Shown: positions 1 through 7,885 of the stretch, piece by piece
How positions within the stretch are numbered: position 1 is the first letter of the stretch
Layout: every line of letters starts with the position of its first letter
Assembly (NCBI GenBank): GCA_902592325.1
Contig: CACJEC010000001.1
Span: 217,819-281,818, forward strand
Origin: an uncultured Pelagibacteraceae bacterium
GTDB lineage: Bacteria; Pseudomonadota; Alphaproteobacteria; Pelagibacterales; Pelagibacteraceae
DNA: 64,000 nt
Direction of reading: 5' to 3'
Position numbers and translations under genes: made by a program
The notes under the pieces: model-generated
Seen by the model: only the letters and a program-made list of their open reading frames with translations
What the model was told of the DNA's origin: nothing
The model's database searches: none

Positions 1-533
1 CCCATTTGAATTAATTCCATAGAATTTCCAATACAGTGACCACTTGTTGCACAAGCAGAACTCATTGTATAATTAGTCCCTTTAATTTTAAATGGAACAG
101 CTAGTGTAGCTGAAGCAGTGCTAGCCATAGTTCTAGGAACAATAAATGGCCCCATTAATTTTGGAGTTTTAGCTCTAGTTTTATCTGCTGCTAAAATTAC
201 ATTTTCAATTGATGGTCCGCCAGAGCCCATTACAATTCCTGTTTTAAAGTTGCTAACATCTTTATCCTCTAATCCTGAATCTTGAATAGCTTCTTTCATG
301 GCTATGTAATTGTAAGCAGATCCTGAGCCCATAAATCTAATAGTTTTTCTGTCTATATAGTCAGCTAGATTTATATTTGGTCTACCATGAACATGACTTT
401 TTAAATTATGTTCTTTATATTCTTCTGCAAAAGATATTCCTGATTTTGAATTTAATAACGACTGATGAACCTCTTCTTGATTTTTTCCTAAGCAAGATAC
501 AATTCCTAAACCTGTAATTACAACCCTTCTCAT
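1..533 (-). CDS. fabB: 3-oxoacyl-ACP synthase I, N-terminal part (runs off window)
   Basis: Partial gene whose start codon lies at 533-531; the rest is beyond base 1. The visible 177 residues begin [16 protein letters not shown], the standard opening of FabB/FabF condensing enzymes, and reach the active-site segment SSACATSGHCIG, where the Cys is the acyl-accepting nucleophile. FabB elongates cis-unsaturated acyl-ACP in type II fatty acid synthesis. The gene follows fabA with a one-base start/stop overlap, the usual fabA-fabB operon that makes unsaturated fatty acids. FabF is the alternative, but the FabA neighbour favours FabB. Confidence 0.93.
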   Translation of the reverse strand, partial: MRRVVITGLGIVSCLGKNQEEVHQSLLNSKSGISFAEEYKEHNLKSHVHGRPNINLADYIDRKTIRFMGSGSAYNYIAMKEAIQDSGLEDKDVSNFKTGIVMGSGGPSIENVILAADKTRAKTPKLMGPFIVPRTMASTASATLAVPFKIKGTNYTMSSACATSGHCIGNSMELIQM

Positions 534-1033
534 TATTTAAATAATCCTACTTTTAAATTATCTGCTGAATATATCTTTTTATTATCAGCAAGCACTACCC
601 CATTTGCTAAACCAACAGTCGTACCGCCTGGGGACATAATTTTTTTCATATCAATTTCATATCTAACATTTTTTACACTTTTCAAGACTTCTCCTGTAAA
701 TTTTACTGTACCTACTCCAAGAGCCCTTCCTTTACCAGGATTTCCAAGCCAACCAAGATAAAATCCAACTAACTGCCACATAGCATCAAGCCCCAAACAG
801 CCAGGCATTACAGGATCTTCTTTAAAGTGACAATCAAAAAACCAAAGGTCTTGTTTAATATCTAATTCAGCTTTTAATGATCCTTTTTTGAAAGCCCCAT
901 TATTATCATTGATCTCTGTAATTCTATCAAACATAAGCATTGGCGGAAGGGGTAATTTTGCGTTACCCGGGCCAAATAAAGAGCCATTACCACAATTAAT
1001 AAGCTCGTCATATGAGTATGAATTTTTTTTCAT
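533..1033 (-). CDS. fabA: 3-hydroxydecanoyl-ACP dehydratase/isomerase
   Basis: 166 residues, close to the usual 170 of FabA. The hot-dog active site is intact: His69 in [12 protein letters not shown] and Asp83 in GLDAMWQ, matching His70/Asp84 of the E. coli enzyme. It dehydrates 3-hydroxyacyl-ACP and isomerises trans-2- to cis-3-decenoyl-ACP, the branch point to unsaturated fatty acids. It is first in the fabA-fabB operon and divergent from an Irr-type regulator across 93 bases that contain an Irr-box-like motif, so its expression may respond to iron or heme (inference). The fabA-irr neighbourhood is common in alphaproteobacteria. Confidence 0.95.
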   Translation of the reverse strand: MKKNSYSYDELINCGNGSLFGPGNAKLPLPPMLMFDRITEINDNNGAFKKGSLKAELDIKQDLWFFDCHFKEDPVMPGCLGLDAMWQLVGFYLGWLGNPGKGRALGVGTVKFTGEVLKSVKNVRYEIDMKKIMSPGGTTVGLANGVVLADNKKIYSADNLKVGLFK

Positions 1034-1091
1034 AAATTGAGTACTCTTATTTACTTGATTTTGTATATTTATAATATACTTTTAATAACAG

Positions 1092-1108
1092 TTTAGAACA
1101 ATTATAAC
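1092..1108. promoter_or_regulatory. Irr-box (ICE)-like operator between fabA and irr
   Basis: The sequence reads TTTAGAA-CAA-TTATAAC. The left half is identical to the half-site of the alphaproteobacterial iron control element (about TTTAGAA-N3-TTCTAAA), the spacing is 3, and the right half matches 5 of 7. The same layout recurs before katG. On the minus strand it overlaps a possible TTGTTC/TATATT promoter for fabA. Operator function is inferred. Confidence 0.55.
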
Positions 1109-1126
1109 TAACAATAAGCATGAACT

Positions 1127-1525
1127 GTGAAATATATTGAAAAATTAAGAAATTCTGGACTACGACCTACCAAGCAGAGACTTCAAATATGTGAGGTTTT
1201 ATTTGACACTGAAAAAACTTTCCATTTCACGATTAATGATTTAGCAAAAAAAATTGAAAATCAACTTAATAACAAAATATCTTTAGCAACAATTTACAAT
1301 ACTGTTCATGCATTTGAGAAAAAAGGATATGTAAAACAAATACCTATAAACTCCAGTCAAACCTACTTTGATACTAATATTTCAGACCATCATCACTTTT
1401 ATGATTTAAACGAGAGAAGATTGATTGATTTAGAAAATTCAGATGTTGGACCAATAAAGATATTAAAAAAAATTAATGGTAAAAAAGTTAAATCAATAGA
1501 AGTACTCGTCAAAATTGAAGATTAA
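1127..1525 (+). CDS. irr: Fur-family regulator, Irr-like
   Basis: 132 residues with an N-terminal winged helix (LRPTKQRLQICEVLF, SLATIYNTVHAFEKKG) and a C-terminal dimerisation/metal region containing three adjacent histidines (88-90, SDHHHFYD). That histidine cluster is typical of Irr, the heme-responsive iron regulator of alphaproteobacteria. There is no N-terminal GCPTS heme motif as in Bradyrhizobium Irr, which resembles the Irr of other lineages. The start is GTG at 1127, directly after an in-frame TGA at 1121-1123; an ATG at 1120 is in another frame. It is divergent from fabA and precedes katG. Specific Irr identity rests on the histidines, the neighbourhood and the flanking boxes; PerR/Fur is the fallback. 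Confidence 0.82.
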   Translation: MKYIEKLRNSGLRPTKQRLQICEVLFDTEKTFHFTINDLAKKIENQLNNKISLATIYNTVHAFEKKGYVKQIPINSSQTYFDTNISDHHHFYDLNERRLIDLENSDVGPIKILKKINGKKVKSIEVLVKIED

Positions 1526-1559
1526 TTTTTAGTGATATCTAAGCGTCATTTTTATCCAA

Positions 1560-1588
1560 TTGACACTTTTTTAGAACCATTATAAAGT
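1560..1588 (+). promoter_or_regulatory. katG promoter with overlapping Irr-box-like site
   Basis: A consensus -35 TTGACA (1560-1565) is followed 15 bases later by TATAAA (1581-1586). The motif TTTAGAA-CCA-TTATAAA occupies 1570-1586, covering the spacer and -10 region. It matches the Irr-box pattern in the left half fully and in the right half at 6 of 7. A repressor bound here would block RNA polymerase (inference). The 15-base spacing is short, so the exact -10 is uncertain. Confidence 0.5.
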
Positions 1589-1620
1589 ACATTTCATTAT
1601 AGTCACTGAAGGAGACAACA

Positions 1621-3843
1621 ATGAGTACTGAAGAATTTAAAAAAAAAGAACTAAGCAAATGTCCATTTACGGGAGCAGGAACTCCAGCAAAATTTTCTGC
1701 AGGAAGAGGCCAAACTAACAGAGACTTTTGGCCAAATAGCCTAAATCTTAAAATTCTTAGTCAGCACTCTAGTTTATCTAATCCAATGGATAAAAAATTT
1801 AAATATTCAAAAGAGTTTAAAAAACTAAATTATAAAGCTCTTAAAAAAGATTTGAAAAAATTGATGACTAACTCCCAAGAATGGTGGCCAGCAGATTATG
1901 GTCATTATGGTCCATTATTTATTAGACTTGCATGGCATGCTGCAGGTACTTACAGAACAGGTGATGGTAGAGGTGGGGCTGGAACTGGAAATCAACGTTT
2001 TGCACCATTAAATTCGTGGCCTGATAATGTTAATTTAGACAAAGCTAGACTTCTTTTGTGGCCAATAAAACAAAAATACGGAAGAAAAATATCTTGGGCA
2101 GATCTTTTTATCTTAGTTGGTAATGTTGCATTAGATTCAATGGGTTTCAAAACATTTGGTTTTGGAGCTGGAAGAGTAGATATCTGGGAACCAGAAGATG
2201 ATATTTATTGGGGTTCAGAAAAAGAGATGCTAGATGTTAAAAGATATAGTGGAAAAAGAGATTTAGAACAGCCTTTGGGAGCTTCACACATGGGATTGAT
2301 TTATGTTAATCCTCAAGGACCAGATGCTAACCCTGATCCGTTATTAGCTGCGCATGATATTAGAGAGACTTTTGGAAGAATGGCAATGAACGATTATGAA
2401 ACTGCTGCATTAGTTGCAGGAGGGCATACTTTTGGTAAATCTCATGGAGCAGCACCGGAATCTCATAAAGGTCCAGACCCTGAAGCATCAAAAATTCAAG
2501 ATCAAGCCACTGGATGGAATAGTGGTTATAAATCTGGAAAAGGAGTTGATACTATAAGTAGCGGTATTGAAGGCGCATGGACTCAAAATCCAATTAAATG
2601 GGATATGGGATATCTAGATTGTCTTTATGGACACGAGTGGGAACTAACAAAGAGTCCTGCGGGTGCGCATCAATGGACTCCAAAGAAAAACGGTCAAGAA
2701 ATAAAAATGGTTCCAGATGCACATGATAAAAATGTAATGCATCCTCCAATGATGCAAACAACTGATATTTCGTTAAAAGTTGATCCTAGTTATGGTCCTA
2801 TAACAAGACATTTTCATAAAAATCCAAAAGAATTTCATGATGCTTTTGCAAGGGCTTGGTTTAAATTAACTCATAGAGATATGGGTCCTAGGGCTTGTTA
2901 TTTAGGAAGTGATGTTCCCAAAGAGGAGCTAATTTGGCAAGACCCAATAGATAAACCAAAATATAAATTAAAATTAAAAGATATTAACGTTCTAAAATTG
3001 AAATTATCAAAATCAAAATTATCAATTTCTGATTTAGTTTCTACTGCATGGGCATCAGCTTCAACGTTTAGAGGTTCAGACAAAAGAGGTGGTGCTAATG
3101 GAGCAAGAATAATGCTAGAACCACAAAAGAATTGGAAAGTTAATAACCCTACCAAACTTTCAAAAGTTATTACAGTTTTAAAGAAAATCAAAAAACAATT
3201 TGATACTAAAAAGAAAACTGTTTCAATGGCTGACTTGATTGTTTTAGCTGGTGGAGTAGGAATTGAAATGGCAGCAAAAAAAGCTGGCCGTAAAATTAAT
3301 GTTCCATTCTCACCTGGAAGAGGAGACGCAAGACAAGAACAAACAGATATAAATTCATTTGGATTATTAGAACCTCAAGCAGATGGTTTTAGAAATTATT
3401 TAAATGGAGGTAAATCAATAGTTTCTGCTGAAGAAAAATTAATTGATAAAGCTCAGTTAATGGGTCTTACAGCTCCAGAAATGACAGCATTAGTAGGTGG
3501 GATGCGGGTTCTCAATACTAATTTTGATGGTTCAAATCATGGTGTTTTTACTAAAAAGCCTGGTGTACTTACAAATGATTATTTTACAAGTTTGTTAGAT
3601 ATGAATACAACTTGGAAAGAAACAGACAAATCTGAACAGACATTTGTTGGTACTGACCGAAAAACAAATAAAGTTAAATGGAAAGGTACTAGGGTTGATC
3701 TTATTTTTGGATCTAATTCACAACTAAGAGCTTTAGCAGAAGTTTATGCATGTGACGACTCATTAGATAAATTTATAAGTGATTTTGTTGCTGCTTGGGT
3801 TAAAGTAATGAATGCAGATAGATTTGATTTAAAGTTAAATTAA
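1621..3843 (+). CDS. katG: Catalase-peroxidase
   Basis: 740 residues, full length for a bifunctional KatG that removes hydrogen peroxide. The distal heme pocket Arg102/Trp105/His106 ([11 protein letters not shown]), the proximal ligand His269 (VAGGHTFG), and the Trp105-Tyr228-Met254 residues that form the KatG-specific cross-linked adduct are all present. The duplicated C-terminal domain is complete. A strong Shine-Dalgarno (AAGGAG) precedes ATG 1621. It lies downstream of the Irr-like gene and behind an Irr-box-like promoter, which suggests iron/heme-linked control. It is followed by a dioxygenase-like gene after 25 bases, probably in one transcript. Confidence 0.98.
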   Translation: MSTEEFKKKELSKCPFTGAGTPAKFSAGRGQTNRDFWPNSLNLKILSQHSSLSNPMDKKFKYSKEFKKLNYKALKKDLKKLMTNSQEWWPADYGHYGPLFIRLAWHAAGTYRTGDGRGGAGTGNQRFAPLNSWPDNVNLDKARLLLWPIKQKYGRKISWADLFILVGNVALDSMGFKTFGFGAGRVDIWEPEDDIYWGSEKEMLDVKRYSGKRDLEQPLGASHMGLIYVNPQGPDANPDPLLAAHDIRETFGRMAMNDYETAALVAGGHTFGKSHGAAPESHKGPDPEASKIQDQATGWNSGYKSGKGVDTISSGIEGAWTQNPIKWDMGYLDCLYGHEWELTKSPAGAHQWTPKKNGQEIKMVPDAHDKNVMHPPMMQTTDISLKVDPSYGPITRHFHKNPKEFHDAFARAWFKLTHRDMGPRACYLGSDVPKEELIWQDPIDKPKYKLKLKDINVLKLKLSKSKLSISDLVSTAWASASTFRGSDKRGGANGARIMLEPQKNWKVNNPTKLSKVITVLKKIKKQFDTKKKTVSMADLIVLAGGVGIEMAAKKAGRKINVPFSPGRGDARQEQTDINSFGLLEPQADGFRNYLNGGKSIVSAEEKLIDKAQLMGLTAPEMTALVGGMRVLNTNFDGSNHGVFTKKPGVLTNDYFTSLLDMNTTWKETDKSEQTFVGTDRKTNKVKWKGTRVDLIFGSNSQLRALAEVYACDDSLDKFISDFVAAWVKVMNADRFDLKLN

Positions 3844-3868
3844 TAAAATTAAAAGCGGAAAAAATAAT

Positions 3869-4465
3869 ATGACAACAACAAGTTTTGAGGACTTTTATGA
3901 AGTCCCTAACCTTAACTTTGATATTTCAAAATTAAGAAAAGATTTAGAAAAAATATTAAAAAATAAAAAATTTAATTCTCCAGGAGTTACACATTTTGGT
4001 GCAATTTCAATAAACCAAATTCCAAATGACGAAAATTCTATCAAAGGAAACAATATCAGAGGCAGATACTGGACTATTGCCGATGAAACAGGTAAAGAAG
4101 TAACAAGAGATAAAGATATAGATGAAACTAAATATACAGAGCTAGTTCCAGAGTTTGAAAATACATATTTTAAAGAAGTCTATGAGACTTTAAGAAAAAG
4201 ATACAAATTAGGTAGAGTGAGATTGCTACTCAAAGAACCAAGGTCAACTCTAAGCTGGCATAAAGATCCTGAATGTAGACTTCATATTCCAATTATAACT
4301 AATAAAGGTTGTTCTATGGTTATAGAAAATGTTGCTAAACACCTTCCTGCAGATGGAAAAGTTTGGATAACAAATAATACTAAATACCACAACTTTTTTA
4401 ATGGAGGAGAACAAGCTAGAATTCACTTAGTAGCTTGTGTTTTAGAAAGTCCTTTTAAAAATTAA
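3869..4465 (+). CDS. Aspartyl/asparaginyl beta-hydroxylase-like 2-oxoglutarate dioxygenase
   Basis: 198 residues. The C-terminal half has the signature of the Asp/Asn hydroxylase family: TLSWHKDPECRLHIPI gives the HxD pair His131/Asp133, and YHNFFNGGEQARIHLV gives the distal iron ligand (likely His174) and an Arg (184) suited to bind 2-oxoglutarate. It is predicted to be a cytoplasmic Fe(II)/2-oxoglutarate dioxygenase, substrate unknown. It sits 25 bases after katG and is joined end to start with a DUF2061 gene, so the three may form an operon. The family call is by motif; the reaction is not established. Confidence 0.75.
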   Translation: MTTTSFEDFYEVPNLNFDISKLRKDLEKILKNKKFNSPGVTHFGAISINQIPNDENSIKGNNIRGRYWTIADETGKEVTRDKDIDETKYTELVPEFENTYFKEVYETLRKRYKLGRVRLLLKEPRSTLSWHKDPECRLHIPIITNKGCSMVIENVAKHLPADGKVWITNNTKYHNFFNGGEQARIHLVACVLESPFKN

Positions 4466-4705
4466 ATGGAACTTACTAGTGGTATATTTAAGGCTGCTGA
4501 AAACGTATATAAAAACAACAAAGGTTCAATTTTAAGGACAGTTGTCTATACAATTGGACACTTTATAATTGCAATATCAGTACTAATGTTAGTTGCAAAT
4601 GTTTCATTTACTATAGCCCTAACAGATGCAATAGTTGAACCAATCGCAAATTCTATTTGGTACTTTATTTTAGATAAATGGTGGGCAAGTAAATCAAAAA
4701 AATAA
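4466..4705 (+). CDS. DUF2061 small membrane protein
   Basis: 79 residues. The start codon directly abuts the stop of the dioxygenase-like gene, so the two are probably translationally coupled. The sequence GSILRTVVYTIGHFIIA, a hydrophobic core, and a C-terminal NSIWYFILDKWW segment match the DUF2061 family of two-helix inner-membrane proteins, whose function is unknown. Two hydrophobic stretches (about residues 22-45 and 48-70) are visible. It is the last gene of the katG-linked group; nothing else in the sequence shows its role. Confidence 0.7.
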   Translation: MELTSGIFKAAENVYKNNKGSILRTVVYTIGHFIIAISVLMLVANVSFTIALTDAIVEPIANSIWYFILDKWWASKSKK

Positions 4706-4753
4706 AAATTCTTAAAGCGTATAAAATTTTAATTTATTTTACTAAAAAAAAGC

Positions 4754-4805
4754 AATAATAATAATCATTCGCAAAAAAAAATGTGATAATGATAATTGTT
4801 CTCAC
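4754..4805. promoter_or_regulatory. Two Fur-box-like motifs
   Basis: GATAATGATAATTGTTCTC at 4785-4803 matches the classical 19-bp Fur box (GATAATGATAATCATTATC) at 16 positions. It lies inside a 23-bp imperfect dyad with GTGA/TCAC ends (4783-4805). A second, weaker match at 4754-4772 (AATAATAATAATCATTCGC, 15 of 19) lies 31 bases upstream. Both precede a small Cys-rich gene at 4849. AT-richness raises the chance background, but the 16/19 match within a dyad is notable. Confidence 0.5.
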
Positions 4806-4848
4806 TGATTTTTCTTGAATGTCTTTTTTTCATACTTAATCTCTAATT

Positions 4849-5028
4849 ATGCAAATAGAAAATTATAATTGCAAAAAATGTGGATTAACAATCTCTTCAA
4901 CTTGTTCAAAGTGTGATAAAGTTGTTGATGTTGAGGTCCTTGATGATGGTTGTATTGTACAAAAAACAAAATGTGGAGAATGTGCTAATACCCCTGTTGT
5001 TAAAGATATTTGTGCTCAACAAAAATAA
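4849..5028 (+). CDS. Small Cys-rich, zinc-ribbon-like protein
   Basis: 59 residues with eight cysteines (8, 11, 19, 22, 35, 42, 45, 55), six of them in three CxxC pairs: CKKC, CSKC and CGEC. This suggests a zinc-ribbon or another metal-binding mini-protein. I do not recognise the family. The start is ATG 4849 with no strong Shine-Dalgarno, and the stop is TAA 5026-5028. It stands alone between the katG group and a convergent SH3-domain gene, with Fur-box-like DNA about 45 bases upstream, so metal-responsive expression is plausible. Low-complexity chance coding is unlikely given the regular Cys spacing. Confidence 0.65.
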   Translation: MQIENYNCKKCGLTISSTCSKCDKVVDVEVLDDGCIVQKTKCGECANTPVVKDICAQQK

Positions 5029-5061
5029 TTAAATCCATTTTTTTTAAAAATTATTAAAGGG

Positions 5062-5505
5062 TTAATTAACTTGGCCCCACACATCTTTATTTTTTATCCA
5101 TCCCTTAAATTTTTTAGTTTTTATTTTGCACCATTCTTCTATGCATTTTTGAACAATTAAAACTCTTCCCTTTTTTATTTTTGCCAATGGTTTAGAAAAA
5201 TTAGAAGGTTTATCAAATAAAATTTTATCTTTAAGAGGGATTACTGAATTTATTTTTTTTAATTGGGATATATGTATCCATCCACTATTTTTTTTATGAT
5301 CAATTATTCTTCTAAAATTTTCTTTTTTATCTATTTGCTTAATAGGTAAGTTTATTTTTTTATAAATGTATTTAATTGGAGACTCAAGACTTGGACCATA
5401 CCTAACGTTAACTTTATTCTTCTTTAAAGATAGAAAAATCTCTTCTGCGGCAGCTATTGATAAAAAAGATAAATAAAAAAAAATTATAAGAATTTTTTTA
5501 ATCAT
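5062..5505 (-). CDS. Exported SH3-domain protein
   Basis: 147 residues with an N-terminal signal peptide (MIKKILIIFFYLSFLSIAAA, then EE). Two bacterial SH3 units follow: VNVRYGPSLESPIKY...SGWIHISQL and DKPSNFSKPLAKI...CKIKTKKFKGWIKNKDVWG. Proteins of this type are periplasmic and are thought to bind peptidoglycan or peptides. It is last in the ubiE-ubiB-coaBC-dut-thiF run and overlaps the end of the ThiF/MoeB-like gene by eight bases. Confidence 0.75.
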   Translation of the reverse strand: MIKKILIIFFYLSFLSIAAAEEIFLSLKKNKVNVRYGPSLESPIKYIYKKINLPIKQIDKKENFRRIIDHKKNSGWIHISQLKKINSVIPLKDKILFDKPSNFSKPLAKIKKGRVLIVQKCIEEWCKIKTKKFKGWIKNKDVWGQVN

Positions 5506-6244
5506 TTAAAATTTTATGTAATTTAACTTTTCTAAAATTTAAGTTTAGCAAGTCTAAAATTAAAATATAGCCATTGAGATTTTTACCAATATTTAAAATT
5601 TTTTTTAAAATTTCATTAGCTTGAATTGTACCAACAACACCAGCTACTGTTCCTAAAATTCCTTCATACTCACAGTTCAATATATCGTCTGAAATTTTTT
5701 CTTCTTGAAAAAAACTTCTTATACATGGAGTATTTTTATTTTTGAAATCAAAAGTAAAAATATGTCCATCAAATTTACTTATAGCCCCAGATACTAAAAA
5801 TTTTTTTGACGCTTTACAAAAATCATTAATTAAAAATTTAGTCTTAAAATTATCTGACCCATCAACAATATAATCATATTTCTTTATAATCTTTTTATAA
5901 TTATTTTTAGTAAGTCTTATTTTATAAGAATTAATTTTTATTTTAGAATTAATTTTTTCCAACTTTTTTTTAGCAGCAATTACTTTAGATTTTTTTAAGT
6001 CGTTTATATCGTATAGGCTTTGACGATGAATATTTGATAAATCAACATTGTCAGAGTCAATAATCCCTATTGAACCAACACCTGCTCTTGTTAAAAATTC
6101 AGCAACGGGACATCCTAAACCTCCCATACCAATAATTAACACTTTGGAGTCAATAATCTTTTTTTGACCTATTACACCAATATTCTTTAAGATAATTTGT
6201 CTTGAAAATCTCTCAATTTGTTTTTTATTTAACTTTAAATTCAT
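5498..6244 (-). CDS. ThiF/MoeB/HesA-family adenylyltransferase
   Basis: 248 residues, the length of MoeB/ThiF. The E1-like fold is shown by RFSRQIILKNIG, the nucleotide loop GMGGLGCP, DNVDLSNIHRQ and VDGSDNF. It would adenylate the C-terminal Gly-Gly of a ubiquitin-like sulfur carrier (ThiS or MoaD). A Cys in LNCEYEGILGTVAG is at the place expected for the catalytic or persulfide-linked Cys. The two CxxC zinc pairs of E. coli MoeB are not present; only a single Cys (NTPCIRSFF) is seen where the first pair would be. MoeB versus ThiF cannot be decided from sequence alone. It overlaps dut by four bases. Confidence 0.85.
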   Translation of the reverse strand: MNLKLNKKQIERFSRQIILKNIGVIGQKKIIDSKVLIIGMGGLGCPVAEFLTRAGVGSIGIIDSDNVDLSNIHRQSLYDINDLKKSKVIAAKKKLEKINSKIKINSYKIRLTKNNYKKIIKKYDYIVDGSDNFKTKFLINDFCKASKKFLVSGAISKFDGHIFTFDFKNKNTPCIRSFFQEEKISDDILNCEYEGILGTVAGVVGTIQANEILKKILNIGKNLNGYILILDLLNLNFRKVKLHKILND

Positions 6245-6678
6245 TTACCTGTTGAACCAAATCCTCCCTTGCCTCTAATTGTTTCAGGTAAATCATTGGT
6301 TTCTTTTAATTCTATTTTAACAACCGGTGTTAATATCATTTGTGCTATTCTATCTCCATTATTTATAAGGAAATCATTATTTCCATGATTATAAATTATT
6401 ACTTTAATTTCACCTCTATAATCACTGTCAATTGTTCCTGGCGTATTTAATATGCTAATATTATTTTTAGCGGCCAATCCTGATCTTGGTCTTATTTGTA
6501 TCTCATAATCCTCAGAAAAAGCGATTGATAAACCTGTTGGTATTAAACAAGAGGTTTTAGGCTTAATTGTTAAAGATGACTTGATGAAAGCCATTAAATC
6601 CATCCCTGATGCACCAGATGTTTTATATGATGGTAATTGAACTTCTGGAGATAATTTTTTAATTAATACTTTAACCAT
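6241..6678 (-). CDS. dut: dUTP diphosphatase
   Basis: 145 residues with all five trimeric dUTPase motifs in order: GASGMDL, RSGLA, GTIDSDYRGEI, GDRIAQMIL and the C-terminal GKGGFGSTG arm. It hydrolyses dUTP to dUMP and pyrophosphate, keeping uracil out of DNA and feeding dTMP synthesis. It overlaps coaBC by one base and the ThiF/MoeB-like gene by four bases, the frequent coaBC-dut pairing. Confidence 0.97.
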   Translation of the reverse strand: MVKVLIKKLSPEVQLPSYKTSGASGMDLMAFIKSSLTIKPKTSCLIPTGLSIAFSEDYEIQIRPRSGLAAKNNISILNTPGTIDSDYRGEIKVIIYNHGNNDFLINNGDRIAQMILTPVVKIELKETNDLPETIRGKGGFGSTGK

Positions 6679-7877
6679 TAATTTAATTGGTTATTAATTC
6701 TTTCAACTATCTCTTCTGATATTAAAGATTTATTTTTTGTAGATAATTTTTCTTTTTTCTTATTTTTATAAAAAATTGTTACTTCGTTAAAATCTGAGTC
6801 AAAACCTATATCTTTATTTGAAACATCATTAGCAATTATCATATCGCAATTTTTATTCTTCAGTTTTTCAATTGCATTACTTTCTAAATTATTTGTCTCT
6901 GCTGCAAAACCTATGACTAATTTTGGTCTCATTGAATTATGATTAGAAACATAGTTTAAAATATCAACATTTTTTTCCAATTTTATGGTTAATTCATCTT
7001 TCTTTTTTATCTTAATATCATTTTTTTCAACAATTTTAAAATCAGCAACCGCTGCAGAAAAAATAGCAACATCAACTGGCAAATATTTTTGAGTTTCTTT
7101 AAACATTTGTTCTGCAGTTTCTACTTTAATAAGTTTAATTTCCTCATTAATTTTCAGATTCGTTGGTCCTGATATTAAAGTTGTTTGATAACCAATTCTT
7201 GATAATGATTTAGCTATTTCATATCCTTGCTTACCACTAGATTTATTTGAAATAAATCTAACAGGATCTAAATATTCTTTAGTTGGTCCAGCTGTTACTA
7301 AAGCTTTAAGTTTTTTATTTTTGTTAATATAAAAAAGATATTCATTGATTCTATTAACAATATTGATCGGTTCAGTCATTTTTCCTTCACCATATTCTCC
7401 ACAAGCCATTTCTCCAATTTCAGGTCCTATTATTTTATATGAAAAATTTTTTAAAATATTTAAGTTTTCCTTGGTGGATGTATGTTCCCACATTCTAACA
7501 TTCATTGCTGGAACTAAAAAAATAGGTTTGTTTGAAGCTAAAATAACTGTTGAAGCTAAATCTTCAGAGGATCCTTTTGCAAGTTTTGAAATTGTGTTTG
7601 CTGTAGCAGGCATTACTAAAATTAAATCTGCCCACCTAGATAAAGCAATATGATCCATTTCACTTTCATTTTCTATACTAAATAAATCATCATATACTTT
7701 ACCTTGTGATAAAGATGAAATTGATAATGGGGTTATAAATTCTTTAGAACTCTTTGTTAAAATTGTCTTTATCTCATAATTATTTTTTTTTAAAATTCTG
7801 ATTGTTTCAAGACTTTTGTAAGCTGCAATTCCACCACAAATAACTAATAATATTTTTTTGTCTTTTAAGTTTTTCAT
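6678..7877 (-). CDS. coaBC: Phosphopantothenoylcysteine decarboxylase / synthetase
   Basis: 399 residues, a fused bifunctional enzyme of coenzyme A synthesis. The N-terminal flavoprotein half (CoaC) shows VCGGIAAYKSLE, the catalytic His in MDHIALSRWAD, PAMNVRMW and the ACGEYGEGKM Cys loop. The C-terminal half (CoaB, from about residue 190) shows VTAGPTKEYLDPVRFISN and AVADF. The two activities couple cysteine to 4'-phosphopantothenate and then decarboxylate the product. It begins eight bases after ubiB ends and overlaps dut by one base. Confidence 0.97.
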   Translation of the reverse strand: MKNLKDKKILLVICGGIAAYKSLETIRILKKNNYEIKTILTKSSKEFITPLSISSLSQGKVYDDLFSIENESEMDHIALSRWADLILVMPATANTISKLAKGSSEDLASTVILASNKPIFLVPAMNVRMWEHTSTKENLNILKNFSYKIIGPEIGEMACGEYGEGKMTEPINIVNRINEYLFYINKNKKLKALVTAGPTKEYLDPVRFISNKSSGKQGYEIAKSLSRIGYQTTLISGPTNLKINEEIKLIKVETAEQMFKETQKYLPVDVAIFSAAVADFKIVEKNDIKIKKKDELTIKLEKNVDILNYVSNHNSMRPKLVIGFAAETNNLESNAIEKLKNKNCDMIIANDVSNKDIGFDSDFNEVTIFYKNKKKEKLSTKNKSLISEEIVERINNQLN

Positions 7878-7885
7878 TGGGAGAA

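Noticed and set aside
2898-3191. 97-codon open frame antisense to katG
   Set aside because: Lies wholly within the well-supported katG frame, with no ribosome-binding site or family resemblance; a shadow of the real gene.
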